Below the pieces are notes generated by a model. It saw only the letters and a list, made by a program, of their open reading frames with translations, was not told the DNA's origin and made no database searches. Of a stretch of DNA of 64,000 nucleotides, positions 1-7,110 are shown in pieces (position 1 is the first letter of the stretch; each line of letters opens with the position of its first letter). Both the position numbers and the translations under genes were made by a program. This stretch comes from Amycolatopsis rubida (lineage in GTDB: Bacteria > Actinomycetota > Actinomycetes > Mycobacteriales > Pseudonocardiaceae), in the NCBI RefSeq assembly GCF_900115345.1, contig NZ_FOWC01000001.1:1116001-1180000 (forward strand), written 5' to 3'.

Positions 1-1
1 T

Positions 2-559
2 CTGCTCTTCTCGCTCGTCTACGTCTTCGGCACGCAGCTGCTCGGCCTCCGCTACACCGCCCGCGAGAAGGCCGACATCCTGCATCTTTGGCGCTACGTC
101 GGCTGGCTGATGGGCGTCGCCGACGAACTGCTGCCCGCCGACGAGGACGACGCTTGGCGGTTGCTCTGGATGCTCGCCGCCACCGAGTTCATCCCCGACG
201 ACGACTCCAAACGGCTCGCCCGCGCCCTCGTCGATACGCACGCGGCGATCGGCGAGGGGCGCGGGGCCGCCGGCAAGGTGCTCGCGCAGGTGAACGTCGG
301 CGTGCACTCCGCGATCAGCCGGCTCGTGCTCGGGCGGGACAACGCCGACTTTCTCGGGCTGCCGGACAACCCGGTCGCGCAGGCCGCGGTGCTCGCCGCC
401 GCGGGGGTGAATTACGCGGCGGAGACGGTCCGGCAGCTCGTGCCCGGCGCGACTGCGCTGCAGGAAGCGCTCGGCGCGTTCGGGCGGCGGCGGTACCTCA
501 AGCGGATGGACGCGGTGTTCGGACGGAGGGGTGCCCCGGCCGCGTTACCCGCCCGATAG
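2..559 (+). CDS. MpaB/DUF2236-family oxygenase-like protein, 3' part only
   Basis: The window opens inside this gene; reading is in frame from base 2 to the stop at 557-559, so the 5' end and true start lie outside. The visible 185 residues include LHLWRYVGWLMGVADELLP, the segment typical of the DUF2236 family (MpaB / rubber-oxygenase-like haem proteins), followed by an alpha-helical C-terminus ending in a basic tail (GRRRYLKRM). The haem-ligand region expected upstream is not visible, so enzymatic activity cannot be judged. It ends nine bases before dcd on the same strand. Family assignment rests on the one motif and the helical pattern; the substrate is unknown. Confidence 0.65.
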   Translation: MLFSLVYVFGTQLLGLRYTAREKADILHLWRYVGWLMGVADELLPADEDDAWRLLWMLAATEFIPDDDSKRLARALVDTHAAIGEGRGAAGKVLAQVNVGVHSAISRLVLGRDNADFLGLPDNPVAQAAVLAAAGVNYAAETVRQLVPGATALQEALGAFGRRRYLKRMDAVFGRRGAPAALPAR

Positions 560-568
560 GCTGCATCC

Positions 569-1150
569 GTGCTGCTCAGTGACCGTGACCTCCGCAAAGA
601 GCTCGACGCCGACCGCCTCGGCATCGACCCCTTCGACCCTGCCATGGTCCAGCCGTCCAGCATCGACGTCCGGCTCGACCGGTACTTCCGGGTCTTCGAC
701 AACAGCAAATACACCCACATCGACCCGCAGCTGCAGCAGGACGAGCTGACCTCGCTGGTCGAAAAAGAGGGCGACGAGCCGTTCGTGCTGCACCCCGGCG
801 AGTTCGTGCTCGGCTCCACGTTCGAGCAGGTCCGGCTCGCCGACGACCTCGCCGGACGGCTTGAGGGCAAATCCTCGCTCGGCCGCCTCGGGCTGCTCAC
901 CCACTCCACCGCGGGCTTCATCGACCCCGGCTTCTCCGGGCACATCACGCTCGAACTGTCGAACGTCGCGAACCTGCCGATCACGCTGTGGCCGGGGATG
1001 AAAATCGGCCAGCTGTGCATTTTCCGGCTGTCCAGCTCGGCGGAATTCCCGTACGGCTCCAGCGAGGCCGGCTCCCGCTACCAGGGGCAGCGCGGGCCGA
1101 CGCCGAGCCGCGCGTACAAGAACTTTCATCGCGTCGACACCTGGCGCTGA
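569..1150 (+). CDS. dcd: dCTP deaminase, probably bifunctional dUMP-forming
   Basis: 193 residues, GTG start nine bases after the preceding stop. It deaminates dCTP in pyrimidine deoxynucleotide synthesis. The trimeric dUTPase/dCTP-deaminase fold motifs are intact: GKSSLGR at residues 100-106, [11 protein letters not shown] at 112-122, the catalytic Glu in LEL at about 129, and a C-terminal [11 protein letters not shown] that closes over the nucleotide. The [11 protein letters not shown] form resembles the mycobacterial enzyme (M. tuberculosis Rv0321), which makes dUMP directly, rather than the E. coli mono-functional HVTAHRIDPGW type. Bifunctionality is therefore inference from motif similarity. 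Length is normal and there is no sign of damage. Confidence 0.95.
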   Translation: MLLSDRDLRKELDADRLGIDPFDPAMVQPSSIDVRLDRYFRVFDNSKYTHIDPQLQQDELTSLVEKEGDEPFVLHPGEFVLGSTFEQVRLADDLAGRLEGKSSLGRLGLLTHSTAGFIDPGFSGHITLELSNVANLPITLWPGMKIGQLCIFRLSSSAEFPYGSSEAGSRYQGQRGPTPSRAYKNFHRVDTWR

Positions 1151-1153
1151 GCC

Positions 1154-2344
1154 TCACGACACCGGGGCCGCCCAGTCGATCCGGTGCTCCCACATGAACC
1201 GGTTCGGGTCGTCGGTGGCGGGTTTGCGCATCGCGCGCGTGATGAAGAAGTCCCGAAGCACCCGGCCCACTGGTCCGGGGGCCTTGGCGTCGCCGTTGCG
1301 TTTGCCTTGGGCCACAACAGCTTCCACTCGCTCGCGGCGCAACGCCTCGAAGGTGGGCAACGCGGCTGCCGGGTTCGAGACGTCGCGCAGGCACATCGCG
1401 AGCGTCACCGCGTCCTCGATCGCCATCGCCGCACCCTGACCGGCCGCCGGTGACGTCGCGTGCGCGGCGTCGCCGATGAGGCCGATCCGGCCGCGCTGCC
1501 ACACCGGGACCGTCGGGAAGTCGTACGTCGCCCAGGGTTCGTAGATGTTTTCGCTGGCCTCGATGATCGCGGTGGCCGGGGTGCGGTCCGGGCGGGCCAG
1601 GTCGAGCAGCCGCTTCCGCCAGCCGGGACCGCGCATCGCGGCAAGGTCGGATTCCGTCGGCTCGCTGGCGTGCGGCACGTTCGCGAACCACCAGACCGCA
1701 CCGTCCGGGGCGAGCACGTGTGCGAAGAACGCCTTGCGGCCGAACGTCATGTGCAGGACGCCCGGCTCGTCGTCGAGGTCGAGTCCGCGCGCGAAACCGC
1801 CGGTGTTGAGCAGCGGTACGTATCGCGGCGACGGAGCGGAGGGATCCAGGATCCGGCGGACTGCCGACCGTAGCCCGTCCGCGCCGATCAGCAGGTCGCC
1901 GTGGGCTTTCGTGCCGTCGGCGAAGACCGCGGTGACACCGTCCGCCGTCTGCTGGGCGTCAGTCAGCCGCTTGCCGAACTCCGTGGGCACGCCGCGTCTG
2001 ACCGCTTCGTCGCGCAACGCCACGTAGAGATCGGAGCGCAGGACGGTCTGGCTCACCGTGCCGTCCGGCAGCGCCCCGCCGAGCGGGAACTCGCTGAGCC
2101 TGCGGCCGTTGCCGAGCCCGAGCGTCATCCGCGGAGTGTCGAAACCCAGGTCTTTGACCAGCGGCTTCAGTCCTAACGGCGTCAGCGCGTCGAGACCGTT
2201 CACGGCGAGTGTCAGGAACGCGCCGACGCCCTCCGCGCTGCGGTCGTACGCCTCGTATAGGACCGGTTCGTGCCCCACCTCGTGCAGCGCGATCGCGGTG
2301 ATCGCCCCCGCGATGCCCCCGCCCGCGATCAAAACTCGTGTCAT
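1154..2344 (-). CDS. FAD-dependent aromatic-ring-type monooxygenase
   Basis: 396 residues, ATG start. Class A flavoprotein monooxygenase (PHBH fold): the Rossmann motif AGGGIAG is at residues 7-13, the DG motif GADGLRSAVR at about 154-163, and the second FAD motif GDAAHATSP at 291-299 followed by AGQGAAMAIED. Such enzymes hydroxylate aromatic or polyketide substrates with NAD(P)H and O2; the substrate here is unknown. It is divergent from a MarR gene with 71 bp between the starts and a palindromic operator between them, so it is probably the regulated target. At about 396 residues it is shorter than the rifampicin monooxygenase Rox (about 470), so no drug role is claimed. Confidence 0.88.
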   Translation of the reverse strand: MTRVLIAGGGIAGAITAIALHEVGHEPVLYEAYDRSAEGVGAFLTLAVNGLDALTPLGLKPLVKDLGFDTPRMTLGLGNGRRLSEFPLGGALPDGTVSQTVLRSDLYVALRDEAVRRGVPTEFGKRLTDAQQTADGVTAVFADGTKAHGDLLIGADGLRSAVRRILDPSAPSPRYVPLLNTGGFARGLDLDDEPGVLHMTFGRKAFFAHVLAPDGAVWWFANVPHASEPTESDLAAMRGPGWRKRLLDLARPDRTPATAIIEASENIYEPWATYDFPTVPVWQRGRIGLIGDAAHATSPAAGQGAAMAIEDAVTLAMCLRDVSNPAAALPTFEALRRERVEAVVAQGKRNGDAKAPGPVGRVLRDFFITRAMRKPATDDPNRFMWEHRIDWAAPVS

Positions 2345-2370
2345 GGTTCGCCCCTTCGAATATCTTGAAA

Positions 2371-2398
2371 AGTAATTCGTTCTATCGAACTAAATACT
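2371..2398. promoter_or_regulatory. Near-palindromic operator between monooxygenase and marR
   Basis: A 28-bp imperfect palindrome: left arm AGTAATTCGTTC, spacer TATC, right arm GAACTAAATACT, with 10 of 12 positions pairing. It is AT-rich against a GC-rich background and lies midway between the divergent starts at 2344 and 2416. It is the likely binding site of the adjacent MarR dimer, controlling both genes. Inference from position and symmetry. Confidence 0.7.
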
Positions 2399-2415
2399 CC
2401 GCTAGACTCCGGGGC

Positions 2416-2886
2416 ATGTCAAGCGAACGCGAGGATCTGGTCGCTGAGCTGCTGCTTCGTTCCCGCAAGCTGTCGACCGAGACGGTCATGTTCCATGCCG
2501 CCATCGCCGAGCAGAACGGGCTCTCGGCGGTCGAAAGCAAGGTCACCGACTACCTCGCCCGGCTCGGCCCGCTCACACCGAAGGAACTGGCCGAGTACGC
2601 CGGGCTCGCGCCCGCGTCGGTCACCGCGCTGGTCGACCGGCTTGAGCGCAAGGGCGTCGTCAACCGGATGCCGCATCCGGACGACCGGCGGAAAGTCCTC
2701 GTCCGGGTCGACCCGGCGAACGTCGAACGCGCCGCGCCGCTGTGGGACTTCATTGTCGCCGCGATGAAGTCGATCGCGGCCGGCTACTCCGACGAGCAAC
2801 TCCAAACGGTGATCGGTTTCCTCGATCAGGCGGCGGCGATCACCCACGAGTCAACCGTGCGTCTCACCCATCGCTCAGCGGAGTGA
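2416..2886 (+). CDS. MarR-family transcriptional regulator
   Basis: 156 residues from ATG 2416 (MSSEREDL). An in-frame ATG at 2338 is rejected because it would read through the divergent operator and promoter region. The winged-helix core is clear: LTPKELAEYAGLAPASVTALVDRLERKGVV is the helix-turn-helix and recognition helix, followed by the wing MPHPDDRRKVLV with the DxR signature. N- and C-terminal helices form the dimer interface. MarR proteins usually repress a neighbouring gene and are released by a phenolic or drug ligand. The divergent FAD monooxygenase is the obvious target. Confidence 0.9.
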   Translation: MSSEREDLVAELLLRSRKLSTETVMFHAAIAEQNGLSAVESKVTDYLARLGPLTPKELAEYAGLAPASVTALVDRLERKGVVNRMPHPDDRRKVLVRVDPANVERAAPLWDFIVAAMKSIAAGYSDEQLQTVIGFLDQAAAITHESTVRLTHRSAE

Positions 2887-2949
2887 GGTAATCCCACTGC
2901 CGGGTAGGAAATCGCCGCGACGTCACCGGATGGTGGAAAACTTGCCCGC

Positions 2950-5900
2950 ATGGTTTCGGCCGGGAAACGTCTGCTCTTAGTCCTCGGCCTGGTGGCCACT
3001 CTGCTGACCCCCGCGGCGTATGCGACGCCCCGGCCAACGCAGGAATTGCAGGTCACGGCGGTCGCCGAACCACATCGGGTGCACGCTGGCGACCAGGTGG
3101 AGTTCACGGTGAGCGTGACGAATCCGGCTTCCGTCCCAGCGTCCGATGTGGACGTAGCGGACGAGCGGAACCCGCAGTGCGGCAAGAAGATCGGGACCCT
3201 GGCTCCGGGTGCCAGCACGCGTTATCACTGCACGTTCGCCGCGCCGGAGAAGGGGTTCGTCGCCACGGTCAAGGTGACGGGCGTGGGCGCCGGCGGGGAG
3301 AAACTGTCGGCCTCGGCGAGCAGCAACGTCGATGTCCTCCGTCCGGCCGTGACGTTGAGTCAACAGGTCGACAAACCGGCTTACCGCGCTGGCGATCAGG
3401 CGACCTTCACGCTCAAGACCGCCAACACCGGCGACGTTCCGCTGCACGACGTGACCATCGCCGACCCAGCGGTCCCCTCGTGCGCACGCACCATCGGATC
3501 CCTCGCGCCGGGGCAATCGGTGGTGGGCATCTGCACGGCGACTGTGCCGTTGCCGGGCGGAGCCAGCGCGACGGTGAAGGGGATCGACCCGCTGGGCAAG
3601 GTCGTCAGCTCGACCGCGGCCGCCAAAGTCCCGCTCATCGCGCCCGCGATCTCCGTTTCGAAGGAGGCCGTCCCGCCGGTGGTGCACGGCGGGGACCAGG
3701 TCACTTGGAAAGTCACCGTGCGCAACACCGGCGACAGTTTGCTCAACCCGGTCGACGTCACCGACGACACGACGCCGGAGTGCTCGCGGTCCTTCGGAGG
3801 ACTCACTCCGGGTGCCCAGCAGACCTACTCCTGCACCGCGAAACCCGCGCTCACCACCACAAACAGCGTCACCGCCACGGGCACGGACGCCACTGGCCGA
3901 CCAGTCACGGCCAAGTCCTCGGCCACTGTCACGGTGATCCATCCGGCCTTGTCGGTCACCGCTGCCGCCTCCCCCACGCAGGTGCGCGAAGGGGACCGTG
4001 TCACCTTCGCCGTCACCGTGCGCAATACCGGTGATGTGCCGCTCGACGACGTCGCGGTGGCCGACGACAGCGCGCCCGGCTGCGTGCGCAAGTTCGACAC
4101 CATGGCGCCCAACGTGGTCGAGACGTACAAGTGCGAACAGTTAGCCCCGGCGGACGACGTGACGAATACCGTTGTCGCGACTGGTAAAGATCAGCTCGGA
4201 ACGACACAACGCGCAACCGCGGAGGCGCGGGTCGACGTAGTTCACCCCGCGCTGGAGGCGGCCGTCGCCGCCGCGCCCGCGCAGGTGCGTGAGGGGGACC
4301 GTGTCACCTTTACCGTCACGGTAAGCAACACCGGCGACGCCGAGTTCCATGACGTCACGGTGGCAGACGACCAGGTCTCGGAATGCGCGCGAACCCTCGG
4401 AACTGTTGCCGCGCAAGGAAAGCAGGCCTTCACCTGCACCACGGTCGCCGGAACGCGGGGCGTCACGAACGACCTGACCGTCACTGGCACCGACCCGACC
4501 GGCCGCCCGGCCACGGCAAAGGCGAGCGCATCGTTCACCGTGCAGCACCCGGCGGTCACCTTGACCGCGACTGTCCAAGGTGGACCGTTCCGCGAAAACG
4601 ACGCCATCGCTGTCCATGTCGTCGTGACGAACGCCGGCGACGTGCCGCTCAACGGACTGGCCGTCACCACCATGGCCCGTGCCGAAGGCTGCGCACAACA
4701 GCACGACACGCTTGCTCCCGGAGCCAACTGGACCTTCGACTGTGCCACGACCGCGCCGGGGGCTGACGTGACCGAAGCACTACAGGTCACGGCGAAACCG
4801 CCAGTCGGAGCACCGGTCGCGGCGGCAGCAGAGGCGGCGATCGACGTCATCCACCCGCTCGTCACGCTCGCGCAGAGCGTGGCGCCGGCCGTCGTGCGCC
4901 CGGGCGAGCCCGCGACGTTCACCGTGACCGTCACCAACGCTGGCGACACCGAACTCCACGACATCCAGGTCGCCGACCCGAATGTCCCGGAATGCGCGAA
5001 GCGAATAGGAACCCTTGCCCCGCAGGCAAAGCAAACCTACCCCTGCGCCCGGACCGCGACTGACGACCTCGCTAGCGACGCGACGGTCACCGGCACTGAC
5101 CCGTCCGGCCGTCCGGTCACCGCGAACGCGAGCGCGCACGTCGACGTCATCCACCCCGCCGTCCAGCTCACCCAGACAGTCGCGCCGACCCAGGTGCGCG
5201 AGGGGGACCAAGTCACCTTCACCGTCACCGTGCGCAACAGCGGAGACGTCCCGCTGACGAAGGCGTCCATTGTGGACGAAAAGACCCCCGGCTGCGCCCG
5301 CGACTTCCCCACTCTGGCCCCCGGAGAAGAACAGCGCTACACCTGCGCCACCAAAGCCGGGAGTGACGGCTACTCGAACACCGTGAAGGTGACCGCCGCA
5401 GACCCGATCGGCGGCACGGCAACCGCCACGGCGGACGCCGCGTTCACCGTCGTGCACCCGGGATTGTCGTTGACGAAGACCGTCCACGGCGGCCCCTTCC
5501 GCGCAGGCGACCCGGTCACCTTCACCATCACCGCGACCAACTCCGGCGACGCCCCGCTGACCGCCGTCAAGGTCGCCGACCAGGGCCCGTGCGCGAAAGC
5601 CCTCGACCCGCTCGCCCCGAAAGCGAACAAGGCCTACGACTGCACCATCCCCGCCCCCGCCGACGACGCGGTCAGCACCGCGCACGTGACCGGCACCCCG
5701 CCGGTCGGCCCGCCGCTCACTGCCTCCGCCGACGCGCACATCGACGTGATCCATCCCGCGCTCACCGTGATGACCTCGGCGAACCCGACCGTCGCGCGGG
5801 CTGGCGACACGCTCACCGCGACGGTCTCCGTCACCAACACCGGCGACGTCCCGCTCACGGCGGTGACCAGTGCTGATCCCGCGTGTCCGAAGAAGTTCGA

Positions 5901-6936
5901 CCGCCTCGAACCTGGTGCCGCGCAGAGCTACCCATGCACGGTGAAGGCCAAACCGGACGACTTCGCCATCCTCGCCACCCTGACCGGCACCGACCCGACG
6001 AACCGCCCGGTCACCGCGTCCGGCTCGGCGAAGATCGACGTCATCCACCCGGAGATCGCGATCATGAAGGACGCCCAGCCCTACGAGGTGCGCCAGGGCG
6101 ACAAGGTCACCTTCTCGCTGCTGGTCCGCAACGTCGGCGACGTCCCGCTGACCGCTGTGTCCGTTGTGGACGATCGAACTCCGGCCTGCGCCCACCAGAT
6201 CCCAAGCCTGGCTCCGGACGCTCAACTTGAGTACCAGTGCTCGATCACCGCAGGTCCGGCCGGGTTCACGAATACCGCGAAGGTGACCGGCACCGACCCG
6301 ACACAGCGGACGGTGAGCGCTTCGGCCCAGGCGTCGTTCAGGGTGAACAAGCCCGCGCTGGCCGTGGCCAAGCACGCCAACGGCAGCGCATACCGAGCCG
6401 ACGACGCGGTGCCGTTCGAGATCGTGCTGACCAACATCGGCGACCAGCCGTTGCACGACGTACGGGTGGCTGGCGACCCTGCCTGTGCGCACGTCTTCGC
6501 CGAGTTGCCGGTCGGCGGAACCCAGCGCTATCAGTGCGTGGCCTCGGCAAGCGCCGCCCCGGTCACCGCGACCGCGGCCGCCCCGTGGGGCCCGCCGGTC
6601 ACCGCGACCGGGAAAGCGGGCTTCGCGGTGCTTCACCCGGCGTTGGACCTGCGCCGCGAGCACCTGGAGCAGCCGATCCGGCCGGGTGACCCGGTGACGT
6701 ACGTGAGCACCCTGCGCAATACCGGGGACGCACTCTTGCACGAGGTGGCCGTTCGCGCCGCGGACCCGGCCTGCTCGTTCACCGTCACCCAGCTGGCCCC
6801 TGGCGAACAGCTCACCCGAGCTTGCACGCTTTCCGCTCGCGGGGACGGCACCACGACAACCACCGCGACCGCGACCGATCAGACCGGCCGTCCGGTCACC
6901 AGGGAAGCCACCACGACGACGAAGATCGGCCCTTGA
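2950..6936 (+). CDS. Secreted 13-repeat beta-domain protein (DUF11/DUF7507-like)
   Basis: 1328 residues: a signal peptide (KRLLLVLGLVATLLTPAAYA, residues 6-25) followed by 13 tandem domains of about 98-101 residues and nothing else. Each domain begins with a strand ending HPA or similar, carries GDxVTFTVTVxNTGDVPL and LAPG, and has two conserved cysteines about 20-25 residues apart, probably a disulfide. This matches the DUF11/DUF7507 'conserved repeat' beta-sandwich family of cell-surface proteins. No LPXTG motif, C-terminal helix or enzymatic domain is visible; it ends TTTTKIGP, so it is probably released or held non-covalently. Domains 4-12 show a three-domain super-repeat (see findings). 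A surface or filament role is inference. Confidence 0.85.
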   Translation: MVSAGKRLLLVLGLVATLLTPAAYATPRPTQELQVTAVAEPHRVHAGDQVEFTVSVTNPASVPASDVDVADERNPQCGKKIGTLAPGASTRYHCTFAAPEKGFVATVKVTGVGAGGEKLSASASSNVDVLRPAVTLSQQVDKPAYRAGDQATFTLKTANTGDVPLHDVTIADPAVPSCARTIGSLAPGQSVVGICTATVPLPGGASATVKGIDPLGKVVSSTAAAKVPLIAPAISVSKEAVPPVVHGGDQVTWKVTVRNTGDSLLNPVDVTDDTTPECSRSFGGLTPGAQQTYSCTAKPALTTTNSVTATGTDATGRPVTAKSSATVTVIHPALSVTAAASPTQVREGDRVTFAVTVRNTGDVPLDDVAVADDSAPGCVRKFDTMAPNVVETYKCEQLAPADDVTNTVVATGKDQLGTTQRATAEARVDVVHPALEAAVAAAPAQVREGDRVTFTVTVSNTGDAEFHDVTVADDQVSECARTLGTVAAQGKQAFTCTTVAGTRGVTNDLTVTGTDPTGRPATAKASASFTVQHPAVTLTATVQGGPFRENDAIAVHVVVTNAGDVPLNGLAVTTMARAEGCAQQHDTLAPGANWTFDCATTAPGADVTEALQVTAKPPVGAPVAAAAEAAIDVIHPLVTLAQSVAPAVVRPGEPATFTVTVTNAGDTELHDIQVADPNVPECAKRIGTLAPQAKQTYPCARTATDDLASDATVTGTDPSGRPVTANASAHVDVIHPAVQLTQTVAPTQVREGDQVTFTVTVRNSGDVPLTKASIVDEKTPGCARDFPTLAPGEEQRYTCATKAGSDGYSNTVKVTAADPIGGTATATADAAFTVVHPGLSLTKTVHGGPFRAGDPVTFTITATNSGDAPLTAVKVADQGPCAKALDPLAPKANKAYDCTIPAPADDAVSTAHVTGTPPVGPPLTASADAHIDVIHPALTVMTSANPTVARAGDTLTATVSVTNTGDVPLTAVTSADPACPKKFDRLEPGAAQSYPCTVKAKPDDFAILATLTGTDPTNRPVTASGSAKIDVIHPEIAIMKDAQPYEVRQGDKVTFSLLVRNVGDVPLTAVSVVDDRTPACAHQIPSLAPDAQLEYQCSITAGPAGFTNTAKVTGTDPTQRTVSASAQASFRVNKPALAVAKHANGSAYRADDAVPFEIVLTNIGDQPLHDVRVAGDPACAHVFAELPVGGTQRYQCVASASAAPVTATAAAPWGPPVTATGKAGFAVLHPALDLRREHLEQPIRPGDPVTYVSTLRNTGDALLHEVAVRAADPACSFTVTQLAPGEQLTRACTLSARGDGTTTTTATATDQTGRPVTREATTTTKIGP

Positions 6937-6952
6937 GGAAGGCAAAAGAAAA

Positions 6953-6978
6953 GGCAGCGAAGAACAACTCTTCCTGCC
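6953..6978 (+). terminator. Hairpin terminator after the repeat protein
   Basis: Arms GGCAG-c-GAAGA and TCTTC-CTGCC form a 10-bp stem with one bulged C and loop ACAAC, 16 bases after the stop codon and followed by GTAATTAACTT. Read by eye; it would separate the repeat gene from rph. Confidence 0.55.
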
Positions 6979-7001
6979 GTAATTAACTTATAACGCATTG
7001 G

Positions 7002-7020
7002 GGGGCTTGCCGCAAGACCC
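7002..7020 (+). promoter_or_regulatory. Rifamycin-associated element (RAE) upstream of rph
   Basis: The 19-mer GGGGCTTGCCGCAAGACCC is an inverted repeat (8 of 9 pairs) and differs at two positions from the RAE I recall as GGGGCTTGCGGCAAGGCCC, described upstream of rifamycin-inactivating genes in actinomycetes. It lies 90 bp before the rph start, just after a possible -10 (TATAAC, 6989-6994). It predicts rifamycin-inducible expression of rph. The match is to a recalled consensus, not a search. Confidence 0.8.
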
Positions 7021-7110
7021 GGGTGGTGCCGCAGAATCTCCAGCCGACCAGGCTGCCGCTCGACCGGCGAACGAAAGCCAGGAACGACCACAGGCGGGGG
7101 AAACGAACGA

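Noticed and set aside
1154..2344. Flavin monooxygenase considered as rifampicin monooxygenase (Rox)
   Set aside because: It is about 75 residues shorter than Rox, has no RAE in front and is paired with its own MarR gene.
2950..6936. Repeat protein considered as a sortase-anchored adhesin
   Set aside because: No LPXTG-like motif, C-terminal helix or basic tail is present.
4780..6945. A 721-codon open frame on the minus strand under the repeat protein
   Set aside because: It is Arg/Gly/Asp-rich, mirrors the repeats of the + strand gene and has no recognisable domain; high GC makes such antisense frames common.
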